Below are positions 21,017 through 31,945 of a stretch of 64,000 bases of DNA, one piece after another. The notes beneath the pieces were generated by a model. The model worked only from the letters and a program-made list of their open reading frames with translations. It was not told the DNA's origin and made no database searches. Positions within the stretch are counted from its first letter, which is position 1. Each line of letters begins with the position of its first letter. Source of the stretch: Brasenia schreberi (lineage: Eukaryota > Streptophyta > Magnoliopsida > Nymphaeales > Cabombaceae); the NCBI GenBank assembly GCA_036023115.1, contig JAYKKT010000086.1:11795501-11859500 (forward strand), written 5' to 3'. A program made the translations under genes and the position numbers.

Positions 21017-21663
21017 GGCCTCTTATGTGGATATGGATCCTGGATTGATTCTGAAATCCGAATCCAATCCAAGTCTTGTTTGGATCTGGATCTTGGGTCT
21101 GGATATTTGGATCCAAATTCGATCCAAATTTTCTTCTTCTTCTCTCCTTCTTGGCGTCTTGAGTCAAACGCTTCGTGCGGGCCTTGAGTTTATCAACGAT
21201 CCGTCTTAAGCGGGGGTTTTCCCCATTTCATCGTCCGAACTCCCTTTTTGCCTTTCCGGACTCTGTTTCAACTGATTTTGGTTGTTTTCGACTTGGATTG
21301 TTTGTGATTTCAGGGGCACTATTGGCTGGGCCTCCGATGCTTCCGGTTTGAAGTCCATTTGCGGCCTGGGCTCCTCTTTTGTCTTTGAATTTGGCCTTTG
21401 ATTGGGCTGGACTGGCTCTTTGAATTTTCTGAATTTCTGTTGCAACTGCTTTGGGCCAGGGTTTACCTGTTCATCTGGGCTTTTGCAAAAAAAATAGGAC
21501 TTTCGTCCATTTTCAAGAGTGTATGTTCTGACAGGGTTGTAAGACGGGGGTTTGAAGTATTTGAGCTCCTGGGTTTTTCGAAAATTCCAATTTTGGCTTT
21601 CTGAGCTCATTTTCGAACCAGGCATTTGTTTTTGTAAAATTTTTGGAATTTGGGGTGTTTACA

Positions 21664-22787
21664 GATCCCCTCTTTGTCATTATCCAAATTGATCTTGAGC
21701 ATATGGGATCGTCCCAATATTTGAGAAAAACATTTCCTTTTAAGCCTGATAGAAGGAGATTTTTCGCCAAAAGGGGACTTTCTATGGATCTAGCCCTAAA
21801 TGAAGATCATGTATGAGGTGCTCATGCATGGACATGCAGAGTGTATGACATGGCTGAAGTGCCAGAAAGGGGCGACCTCCTAGAGACCAGTTTTATGGTC
21901 GAACTTTTGAGATTTTATGAAAACCTGCTGCTCCAAGTGAGCGGGCCTTACGTATGCTCGATGTTCGAGTTTTTTTTTTTTGAAATTCGTTTTAAGAGGG
22001 AAAACTTTTCTGAACCATCAATCCTTAGGACCTTTAGCTCCTTGTGTTTGCCTTTACTTGAGTCTCGACACTCGCTAATCTAGCAGAGGTTTTATGAAAA
22101 AACAAGCCATATTTCAAAATTTTTACGCCTTACTCAAAACGTCGTATTCTCAAACAAGATGAAATTCAAGTAAGTAATTCCTATTTTTACTTTAGGATTC
22201 CCTGAAATGAACCATGTTTCGCTCGGGATAAGTCATAAGGATGGGAAAGAAGTACCACGGTCCCTTCTGAAGTGTCCCGTGGTTTGAGGCAAAGAAAGCG
22301 AAAAACTGCTCTTTTTGAGTTTTTTGGCTTTTTTCTTTCTTTTTTCCATAGAGGGTCTCCCTTTGGGAGTATTTTTTCTTTAATCCCTCTTTTCCATAGA
22401 AGACTCGAATTTTCTTTTTGATTTATTTTTCTTTCTTTGGGAAAGAGATTTTTGGTGGGGATTTCCCTTTGTTTTGGCCAAGTTTTCCTTTTGGAAGGAG
22501 AAGAGAAGAGGGGAGGACTTATCCCAAGGTCATACTCGATCCATTCCAGATCAGCCTATTTAGAAATAGCACGTACAACTTGCAAGTATCTTGCTATATT
22601 GAATTCGGCCTTTCTTTGTAAGAAGAAGGATTTTGAAGTGTAGCCACATATTTGGAAAGCTCTGCTTTTTCACAAAATGTCGATTCTTTCATTCAGGGTC
22701 ACACAACTTACCATTGATCCTTGGTTTCGAAGTTTCAAAGTGGTTTTCCCTAAAACATTTTCACAAAATGGAAATTTAACTCAGACC
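21664..22787 (-). other. R4 3' noncoding region and polypurine tract
   Basis: The polypurine tract on the minus strand is ACAAAGAGGGGATC, directly before the LTR. The rest is the same noncoding block as in R3, including the CTCCC-TTT-GGGAG hairpin near 22367 and the 'ccacggtcccttct' block. The hairpin before the purine tract is degraded here. No gene is seen. Confidence 0.7.
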
Positions 22788-25700
22788 CTATACATGATAT
22801 TTTTTCAAATACTGAATATTGATAGGATTTGCTAAATTCCTACCCTCGACATCGGTTAACCAATAAGAATTGTTCGTGGTGGTTCCACGCACGATGTAAG
22901 GGCCATCCCACTTGGGCCGCCACTTTCCAAGTGGATGTGGGCCACGATGGTGGATGATTTTCAAAACGAGCTCTCCCACTTCAAAGTGGCGAGGTTTCAT
23001 ATGTTTTTCATAATGCCGGGCGATCCTTTGCCGGTATGCGCGAGCATGGTCCATAGCAAGGAGTCGCCTCTCGTCTAATAGATCTAGTTCGGCCATCCTA
23101 GCATGCTGAAGTGTCTCTAGGGGGAGGTCGAGTGCAATGGATGTAAGAAATGAATGCAAACGTGTATGGATGGGGAGAACGGCGTTTGTGCTGTAGCGGC
23201 TTCGACCCATTTTGTGAAGTAATCAATTGCAACCGAGAATGAAGCGATGTCCGTTTGAGGCCTTTGGCTCAATGGGTCCTATGACATCCATTCCCCACAT
23301 CGAGAACGGCCGAGTCTTAGTTAAAACATTCAAAGGTGCTTTGAGGTGGCATATGAACCTGTCGACTAATAGTATGTACGGCATTTATGACTAACTTTTT
23401 TCACATAGTTGAAACAATCGATCTCCATTGTCAGCCAATAGTACCCCGCTCTTGAGTATCTTTCTTGCCATTGCATGCCCATTTGCATGAGTTCCGAAAG
23501 AACCTTCATGAACATCTTTGATGATTTTCTACCTGCCTCTGTTGCATCAACGCATCTTAGTAGCACCATATCATGGTTCTCTTGTAAAGCACTTCCTCAT
23601 TTAGAAAGAAACCCATTGCGAGTCTTCTAAGGGTCCTTTTGTCATTTTACGAAGCATGTGGAGGGTACTCTCTGCTCTTGATAAAGCATTTGATGTCATG
23701 ATACCATGGTTTCCGTACGGTTCCACTTACATCATTTGACAATATGCCCGGTTGGTCACGACTTTCCATTTTTATAAGCGGCAAGTCCACATACGACTTG
23801 CTTTGAACATTGTGACAACAACGTGGCTAGGGCATCGGCCAGCGATTATCTTCTCTCGAGGGATGTGATGGAATGTAACTTCGTCAAGTTGTTCAATCGA
23901 CTTCTTGATGTAGGCATGATAAAGGGATTAATTTGGCATCTCGAGTTTCCCATTCTCCTTTAGCTTTGGGTGATGGATGACCAAGCGGAAGTCCCCATAT
24001 ACCTCAAGAACTTTTACCTTTGAGAGTCTACTGGCTGCTTGGATTCCCGTAGCACAGCTTCATACTCGGCTATCATACTCCATTAGAAGGAGTTGCCATT
24101 TGCCCAATCTACCCGTGAGAATGGGCTTTTCGAATAAGTGCTTGATTGGGTCAAGCTTGGACACTATCCAGATCTCATGATCTAGGAAATAGTGTCAAAA
24201 TTTCTGGCAGGCCCAAACTAGGGCCAAGCACGTCTTCTCCATGGCCTGATAATTCCTTTCGTAAGCCAGGAGAGTTTTCGAAAGATAGTATATGGCACAT
24301 TCCTTGTGAGTGTCATCCTCGTATTGAGCTAACAGAGCTCCCAAGGCATTTGCATTCACAGAAATGTAAAGTAGAAGAGGTTTTCCTGGCTTTGGATGGT
24401 TTAAAATAGGGGGATTAACTAAGTAGGCTTTTAACCTTTTAAACGATTTTTGGCACTCGTCATCCCATAAAAAATTTGTACCCCTTCTCAACAACTTGTT
24501 GAAGGGTTCGCATCTAGTTGCCAGGTTTGAGATAAACCTACGAATGGACTGTAGGCGACCCTGGAGGCTACGAATCTGCATGAGATTGGAGGGTGGAGTC
24601 ATGTCTATGATGGCTCTACACTTAGAGGGGTCGACTTCTATGCCCCTTTGGTTTACCATAAATTCTAAAAGCTTACCGGATTCTACACCGAATACGCACT
24701 TTTGAGGGTTTAGCTTTATGTTGTAAAGTCTAAGCCTTTCGAAAATCTTTTGTAAGCATTCTAGATGAGTGCATCGAGTTTTTGACTTAGCCAGGAGATC
24801 ATCTACATATACCTCTACGAGCTCATGAATTTGATCATGAAAGATCGAGGTCATAGCTCTCTGGTACGTGGCGCTAGCATTTTTCAAACCAAAGGGCATG
24901 ACTGTATAGTAGTACGTGCCCCATGGGGTTGTGAAAGCGGTCTTAGCCTGATCTCATGGGCTTAGTTTGATTTGGTTATATCCTGAATAGCCATCCATGA
25001 ATGAAAACATTTCATGATTTGCAGTACTATCGACTATCAAATCAATGTTTGGTAAAGGAAAATTATCTTTTGGCGTGGCTTTATTCAGGTTTCTGAAATC
25101 GATGTATATCCGAATTTTCCCACTGGTTTTTCGAACAACAACTATATTGGATAACCAATCAGAATACGCAATGGGTTTTATAAATCCGGCTTTTAATAGA
25201 TCTTTTAAACCCTCTTTGACTTGTGAATGCACATTCGGATGTATCTTCCTAAGCTTTTGTTTTACGGGTTTTGCATATGAATCTAAGGGAAGACGATGCT
25301 CTACAACATTCGGGTCTATACCCGGCATGTCTTAATATGTCCATGCAAATACATCAACGTAGGTTTTCAAAAATGTAATGAATGATGCTTTTTCATGCTC
25401 ATGCAAACATCCAAACATGCTTTTTCATCCTACCTTAATGAGTTTTGACTTTAAATCATTCCCTAAGTTTATCTCTATAAAGTCCCCTCCTACTGACTTC
25501 GAAGGTTTTTCAAAATCAAGAATTTTATGAAATTCAGGGAGCTCAGAAGTAGGATCTTCCTCGAGGGAATCCATTTCCGGGTCTTGATCATTCTCAAGAC
25601 TTCTAAATCCTAGGGAATTTGGGCTTGATGCACATTTTTCGCAAATGCCTGGTTTTTGTTTTGGTTTTTCTGCAGGTTTTGAAGATTTTGGTCCTCTTAT

Positions 25701-25961
25701 GAAGCGGACTTTCTTTTCGAAATTCTTTGCTCTTTCAAAACCTTTATCAGGAGCTGCTAAATACAGGATTTTGTTTTTGGTATTTTGCGAATTTTCGATT
25801 TTTTTGGATTTTTGTAAGGAAAGAACTTTAGGAACTATACAAACAGCTCTTTTTTCGAGTTTTTGATCTTTTTCAAATGTTTTTGGTTTTTGGGATTTTT
25901 CAATTTTTTGAATTTCGAGTTTTTCAAATGTTTTTGGGTTTTTGATTGAGGGATCTTCCAT
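22788..25961 (-). pseudogene. R4 pol, chimeric and broken
   Basis: Read on the minus strand it begins at 25961 (MEDPSIKNPKTFEK) behind CCTTTGTAGGT. It has the Lys-rich linker (stop TGA at 25425-25427 beside a small duplication), reverse transcriptase with YVDD near 24800 and the gypsy RNase H up to LLMEYD. Stops lie near 25337, 24955 and 24196, the last two TGA for CGA. At about 24072 the family sequence stops and ~880 bp of a different Tat family begins: part of the second RNase H and of integrase. At 23190 the original family resumes in the integrase C-terminus (NAVLPIHT) and runs to YHV with the GPY motif. The integrase lacks its second Asp and its Glu, so it could not work. Confidence 0.85.
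23191..24072 (-). other. Foreign Tat-family block inside R4 pol
   Basis: Minus-strand translation gives second-RNase-H features (AEYEA, KVLEVYGDF, HHIPRE, a shifted DALATL) and then integrase features (GYYWLTMEIDC, a KCxxC-like pair, MWGMDVI, YFTKWVEAAT). These are a Tat-type but clearly different family from every other copy here. It is itself full of stops and shifts. Both junctions show short shared sequence (AGTATGA and GCACAAACG). Confidence 0.75.
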
Positions 25962-25989
25962 CATACCTACAAAGGAAAAACGCCACTAG

Positions 25990-27796
25990 TTAGACTCCGA
26001 ACAAGAGATCTAAATCGTAGGTTTCTGCTTGGGTAGGCTCCAGGGCACCCTTGACCCAGGTGGTCACAGGGGGTGGTTCTGGCGGTATTCTGGGAGTATA
26101 GCCGATCCCGTATCGGCTTTGGTTGGTTTTGGGCAAGATGGGTTCTACGAGACCCTAGTTTTGTGCCCCTAGACTTTTGTATGGCATATACCCCATGTTT
26201 AATAACATGTTCCATGATTTTTTATTTTTTGAAAAGTTTTCATATAATTCGTGATCCTGGAATTTGCTATCGTCCATGTTATGCACATAAGGCTTTCTGT
26301 CCAGGGGTTTTGGAAACAGTTGACGCTTGGATTTTCCTGGGATGGTTAGTGTTTTGAGTGGGCTAGCCTTGGGCGGCCCCTGGATGTGCACGACCTTCCT
26401 AGGTATCTGAAGGGTGAGCTTTGGTGGCTCGACCATGGTTTGCCCTGAGTTGGCCTCGTAGGCCTGGGAACTTGAAAAACATGGGGAATTTTGAATCCCC
26501 TGAAGTTGTGGATGACTTTCACTTAGGATCACAATGACTTGATTTTCAAAAGGGATTTTAACACATCTATGGAAGGTGGCGGCACAACATGCAGGCTGTG
26601 TATCCAAGGCCTTCCCAGCAGTAGGTTGTAGTGGGGGTGAATGTCCAAAACATGGAATACCCCCACGTGAGCTATCCCTCCCATTTTCATGGGAAGTTCA
26701 ACGGATCCTAAAGGTCTGGACGCATTTCCATCGTATCCAGTGATTACGATGGGGCTTGGGTTCATGGAAGTCAAGGTGACTCCAATCTGATGTGCTATGT
26801 GAAGCGGAAGGATGTTGAGCCCTCCTCCCCCCTCAACCAGGCACCTATCTAGAGTGTGGTGATTCAATACCACCTCGATGTGTAGGGCCTGATTATGGGT
26901 TTCATAGGGTTTTTCGAGATCCTCTTCCAAAAACATGATAGATGTTTTTGCACCTATGGACGCTACTTGATTGGACAAGGATTCTGGGATTATGTCTGAA
27001 ATAACCTTTGCTCTTTCTAGAATTTTCTCTAACACGAGTCTATGCCTAGGCGAGGTTTGTATCAGCTCTAGGATGGACATGTTAATGGGAATCTTTGAAA
27101 GATGGTTTTCAAAATTGTACAAGTTCAAAATGATTTTTCCTTTGTCCGTTTTGGGCAGAACTCCAGGAATACACGCTTTTGAAGGGCCAGGCACACTGAC
27201 CACTTTTTTAGCATTTTGCAGATGTGGGGGTTGATAGATCCTCCCGGATCTTGTCACTTCCCCCACAATCAACCTAGGGTTTGTGCTTAAGATGGCTCTA
27301 ATCGAATGTTTTGGAGCACCTTGAATTTTCAAAACTGGTTTAATCGGAGACGGAACTCTTGGTGGTCCCTGAATCACTACTTGGGCAGGTTTCCTACGAA
27401 GGATGAGTGTAGATGCACAAGTGGAAAAACCAGACTTATATGTACGCGCTAGACTCTTTGAAATTGTGAGAGCACATACCTCTTTGCCCTTCCCACTGGT
27501 ACTTGCGTGATTGGGGAAGGGTTCTTTGAAAATAGCTTAGGTAGGCTCTGGTTCCTCAGTGACCTGGAGTCGGCCATCTGCTATCAAGTTCTCGATTTGG
27601 TTTAGGAGGGAAAAACACTGCTTTGTATCAGGGTCTTTGAGCTGATGATACTTACAGAATCGATTCAAAAACCTCCCTTTGGAAGTGATTCCCTCGGGGA
27701 TTTCAGGGAGTTCGATCATGCCTTGGGTGAGTAGGAGGTCTAGTACCTCCGACACAGGTTGCCCCAACGGAGTGTACTCCCATTTTTCAAATGGTT
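25990..27796 (-). pseudogene. R4 gag C-terminus and protease
   Basis: The minus strand starts inside gag at EYTPLGQPVSEVLDLLL, where the 5' LTR fragment is joined, so the capsid part is gone. The knuckle is degraded (C-x2-H-x4-P-x4-C: FCKYHQLKDPDTKQC). A TAA replaces CAA at 27537-27539. Protease follows in the same frame with LVEGGGGLNILP, where the usual catalytic Asp of D-G-G is Glu, then the flap and LLLGRPWIHSL. A one-base insertion near 26582 and a TAG near 26155 interrupt the rest, which ends LLFGV. It groups by eye with R5. It is not functional. Confidence 0.8.
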
Positions 27797-27900
27797 TTTA
27801 GTCCAAGTCCTAAGGTGATACTCGACCAGCTAGGGTCCGAGTTGGGTGATGATCCATGGGTAGTTCTAGGCAAAACACTAAAGGGATGCCCTAAGGGAGT

Positions 27901-28275
27901 GCTCGGCCAAATGGTGGCCGAGCTAGGTAGGTTTTAGTGGATGGTTTAGGTAGGATTTGGGATGAAAGGATTAAAGGGAAATCGCTCGGCCAAGGGTGGC
28001 CGAGCTGATCAACTTGGGTTTAGGTTAGGTTGGGCTTTGGGGGACCTAATAGGACAGACCTAGGATGAGCTCGGCCAGCTATTGGCCGAGCTTGGTATGG
28101 GCTTGGGTGGAGACGATCTTGGGTAGAACTAGGCTCGATCTTAGCAAGATTTGGCCAGCTCTTAGTTGGTTGAAAGTTGCTGGATTTTATCAACGGTATT
28201 GGGTGGTTTAGAGAGTTAGGATTTAGGTACTAAATGAGGCTGATCTAGGGTGGGCTCGGCCAGCCAATGGTCGAG
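27901..28275. repeat. Array of four GCTCGGCCA hairpins
   Basis: Inverted repeats lie at 27901-27923, 27984-28005, 28068-28092 and, with one mismatch, about 28253-28275. Arms are 9-10 bp and loops 4-5 bases; loop sequences differ while arms stay constant. Confidence 0.8.
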
Positions 28276-28625
28276 CTTGGACTGGTATTAGGTGGGGATG
28301 GATTTGGGTGAAACTAGGGTAGCTTTTAGTGAAGTTCGGCCAGCTTCTTGGCTGGACTTTGCTGGATTTTTAAGAGGTGGTATGGGGTGGTTTAGAAAGG
28401 CTAGAAGAGAGTGGTTTAGGTGGGTTCTAGGGACTCACCTTGGCCACGATTTTGAGTGGTTTCCACGCACCAAGTCTTCACAAAGAATGGGCCATCCAAG
28501 GCTGCCGGATCCACTTGAGCAACACCTTTCATTTTGCGTGAAATGGAGAAGCCATCTTGCCCACAACATGAGCCCACGTTTTACAAAAAGCAAAGGGGGA
28601 AAGCTAGCCCCCTTTGTTGACCTTT

Positions 28626-28628
<3 letters not shown>

Positions 28629-28677
<49 letters not shown>
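28629..28677. repeat. (CT)n microsatellite
   Basis: About 49 bp of CT, the counterpart of 20892-20951. Confidence 0.95.
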
Positions 28678-28679
<2 letters not shown>

Positions 28680-29578
28680 TCCCAAGTGAAAACGTGAAAA
28701 AATTTGCAGCCTCTTTCAAGCCAGCCCCTCACGTCCTTTTATAGGCCTCTTATGTGGATATGGATCCTGGATTGATTCTGAAATCCGGATCCAATCCAAG
28801 TCTTGTTTGGATCTGGATCTTGGGTCTGGATATTTAGATCCAGATTCGATCCAAATTTCCTTCTTCTTCTCTCCTTCTTGGCGTCTTGAGTCGAACGCTT
28901 CGTGCGGGCCTTGAGTTTATCAATGATCCGTCTTAAGCGGGGGTTTTCCCCATTTCATCATCCGAACTCCCTTTTCGCCTTTTCGGACTCTGTTTCAACT
29001 GATTTTGGTTGTTTTTGACTTGGATTGTTTGTGATTTCAGGGGCACTGTTGGCTGGGCCTCCGATGCTTCCGGTTTGAAGTTCATTTGCGGGCTGAGCTC
29101 CTCTTTTGCCTTTGAATTTGGCCTTTGATCTGGCTGGGCTGGCTCTTTGAATTTTCTGAATTTCTGTTGCAACTGCTTTGGGCCAGGCTTTACCTGTTCA
29201 TCTGGGCTTTTGCAAAAAAAATAGGACTTTCATCCATTTTCAAGAGTGTATGTTCCGACAGGGTTGTAAGACGGGGGTTTGAAGTATTTGAGCTCCTGGG
29301 TTTTTCGAAAATTCCAATTTTGGCTTTCTGAGCTCATTTTCGAACCAGGCATTTGTTTTTGTAAAATTTTTGGAATTTGGGGTGTTTATGTAGACGTGCG
29401 AAAATCCCCACGCCTCCCCGCCTTTTCTGGGCTTGGAGTGGATCCTCTCGTGCGTCTAAGGCCTATTTATGCAAACAGGGCGTGCCAGCTAGCTTACCTA
29501 AGCTAGCGAAGATGTATTTTAAACTGACTTCTAATCGTGGCGACTGTGAGCAAGTGAGCTCTTGTCGTCGCAGACCTT

Positions 29579-29596
29579 CTTGCACCGATGCGCAAG
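29579..29596 (-). other. CATCGG-loop hairpin, R5 3' LTR
   Basis: The minus strand reads CTTGCG - CATCGG - TGCAAG, identical to R2 and to the other R5 LTR (40945-40962). Confidence 0.6.
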
Positions 29597-29997
29597 GGTC
29601 AGTCTGTACGCTTTACAAAAATCGAGTTTTGGGATAGAAAACCTACGAAGCGGTTCGAGGTGTCAATTTCGGGTCTTTTAGATGCGATTGTAGATTTTAG
29701 ATCACGTGGATTTGCACGTGCCTAAGTCTTTTCTTTTATCCCTTTATGGGCCACCTAGTTTGTGTGTTATGAACACTCCACTACATGGGCGAATTCGAGC
29801 GGGGCTTGCTTTGATGCAATATGCGTCCTACCTCGTGGTATGGCGTAGATGCAATGCAAACTCATGCTACTCCAAAGGGAAAACCCGAAATGTAAAGACA
29901 ATGCCAAAGGGAAATAACCGAAGGGAAATGACTTGAAATGTAAATGCCGAAGGGAGATATGTATATAGAGTATGTATATGGGCCCTTACTCGGGTCT

Positions 29998-30490
29998 TGC
30001 AAATAAGAGCGAAGGCTCAATGTGGGTGCGTGCTTGAATTGAAAGACTTACACACACAACATGAAATTAAACCCAAATATAACTTGCAGTATGGCCTTGA
30101 TTAAGGTCTTGGGAATAAGAGCGAAAGCTCAATGTGTGTGAGTGCTTGAATTGAAGTACTACGCACACAACATGAAATTAAACCCAAATATAACTTGCAG
30201 TATGGCCTTGATTAAGGTCTTGGGAATAAGAGCGAAAGTTCAATGTGTGTGAGTGCTTGAATTGAAAGACTTACACACACGACATGAAATGAAACCCAAA
30301 TAGTATAGGTCGGCCCTTACTTGGGTCTTTCAAATAAGAGCGAAGGCTCAATGTGTGTGAGTGCTTGAATTGAAAGACTTACACACACGACATGAAATGA
30401 AACCCAAATAGTATAGGTCGGCCCTTACTTGGGTCTTTCAAATAAGAGCGAAGGCTCAATGTGTGTGAGTGCTTGAATTGAAAGACAACA
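29998..30490. repeat. 108-bp minisatellite, R5 3' LTR
   Basis: About 4.5 tandem units; 30331 and 30439 are equivalent positions of neighbouring units, giving a 108-bp period. Each unit carries GAGCGAAGGCTC or GAGCGAAAGCTC, a 4-bp stem with a four-base loop. Confidence 0.9.
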
Positions 30491-31543
30491 CACCCAACTT
30501 AAGCAAAACCCTACAAAATGAAAGTATATGTATATACTTATGTACTAGGGGCTGATTAGGCCCGTGTGTGTTAAAAATCATGCACAACTAAGAGAGTGCA
30601 CGTGTGTGGGTGTGCCAAGCCACGTTATTACAAGTGGGGGGAGACTATGCTCCTTTATTACAACCCCGTATCGAATTGAATCTCAAGCAAGTATACAACT
30701 AAAGACCGAGTTAGGCACTTACTAATAGCTGGTCCGAAGATGCCTTGCTTGAGCGTGGGCTTGGCCTTCGCCTTGGGCTGCAAAAGGGAGCTCCACGAGG
30801 TTGAACGGCAAGAAGAGGTGCTGGCCGGAGGTCCTTGGTGCGCGAAAGAGGCGCCTTGAAGGTGGCCGGCTACTAGAGATGGGCTGTTTTTTTTGGTGTA
30901 TTGGGTTAAAGGACCTAAGTAGGGTCACTAAGAGAGTATGGCACTAAGGGAAGCTCAAAGGAAGACCTAATGGGGCAACTAAGGTTGGCGGGTTGGTGGC
31001 TGAACGAAGGAGCAACAGTCGGTTGGAGTGGCCGACTAGGAGTGGTGTAAGGGAAGGGAGCTAGCTAGGAGATGGGACTAGGTGGTAGTGGGTATAGTAG
31101 GTGTCTTGGGGTGATGTGGGCAGGTTTTAGGGAGTCAGATAGGGTGACCGAATGGGACTAAAAGGGCTAGGTGGTGACGGGTAGTTAGGGAGCTGTGGGT
31201 TCGGTTGAGTGAGAAGGGTGGTAGCGAGTGGAAGGGCTCATGTTAGGGTGATAGGGGGAGTGGATTAGGTGGCTAAGAGTGGAGAGGGAGTGAAGAAGGA
31301 GTAAGGCAAGATGTAGGGTACTTACCGAGTGAAGAAGTGGTGGCGGGTGAAAGGGAATCAGCCGGATGATGGTGGCGATGGTGGTGGCGTTCGGCTGAAA
31401 GGCAGTGGTGTAGGTGGTGGCGGGATGTGGAGCAGGTGGAGCAGGTGGAGCAGGTGGGATTCGGCTGGACTTGGGGAAGTAGAGGACCCGGCTGGGAATG
31501 GGTGGGCTGCTAGGTGATGAAACCCGCCTCCAAGGGGGGGGGG

Positions 31544-31551
31544 TTTATATA
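31544..31551 (-). promoter_or_regulatory. Candidate alternative TATA box, R5 LTR
   Basis: The minus strand reads TATATAAA followed by a run of Cs, ~1.2 kb inside the LTR. The usual place near 32170 has only CATAAATG in both LTR copies. Whether this is the real promoter is inference. Confidence 0.4.
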
Positions 31552-31559
31552 GGGCTGGG

Positions 31560-31945
31560 TTAGGTCGGTTAGGGCTGGGTTTGGGGTAGTGGTTAGGTGG
31601 TTTAGGTAGGGTGGTATGATGATAAGGTGGGCTGCAAAGGGTAGGGCCAGATATTTTAGATACAAGTGGTTTGGGTAGGTTGTGGGCTAGGGGTGGTTTA
31701 GAGGTTTAGGGTTTAGTTAGGTGGGTTGGTTTTAGGGTGAGGTTTAGTGAGCTAGGTTAGGTGATTAGGCTAGGTTTAGGGTAATTAACCTAGGTTTAGG
31801 GAAGGATTAGGGAAGTGGGCTAGGTGATTAGGTTGGGATTAGGCTGGGATTAGGGAAGTAGGTTAGGTGATTAGGCTCAGATTAGGGAAGGATTAGGGTG
31901 GAAGGCTAGGATTAGGTATTTTTGGTTAGGTTTAGGTGAAGGAGC
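31560..31945. repeat. TTAGG-rich degenerate tract
   Basis: Nearly 400 bp made of TTAGG, TTTAGGG and GATTAGG words on the plus strand, resembling degenerate plant telomere repeat. The matching tract in the 5' LTR is 42920-43318. Confidence 0.7.

Larger units (their letters stand above)
19179..21663 (-). repeat. R4 3' LTR, 3' end missing
   Basis: On the minus strand it starts TGTAAACACCCC at 21663, next to the polypurine tract. It contains the CCCAGGAG box (21566-21579), an ATCC array, a TATA box, a long CT microsatellite, GCTCGGCCA hairpins and the GAGC...GCTC units, and ends near 19179 just short of where the CATCGG hairpin should be. Confidence 0.8.
19179..29388 (-). mobile_element. R4: chimeric Tat-lineage element
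   Basis: This minus-strand element has a truncated 3' LTR on the left, 3' noncoding region, pol with a foreign block, gag-protease without the gag N-terminus, and a 5' LTR fragment joined straight to gag at 27797. The LTR 3' end, primer site and first half of gag are therefore deleted. The two LTR copies are still very similar, so the insertion is not old. Confidence 0.8.
27797..29388 (-). repeat. R4 5' LTR fragment
   Basis: This is the first ~1.6 kb of the R4 LTR, near-identical to 20225-21663 but with ~170 bp more hairpin array. It has the CCCAGGAG box at 29293-29305, TATA at 28737-28744 and CT repeat at 28629-28677. On the right it abuts the R5 LTR end with the expected terminal TG missing. 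Confidence 0.8.
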
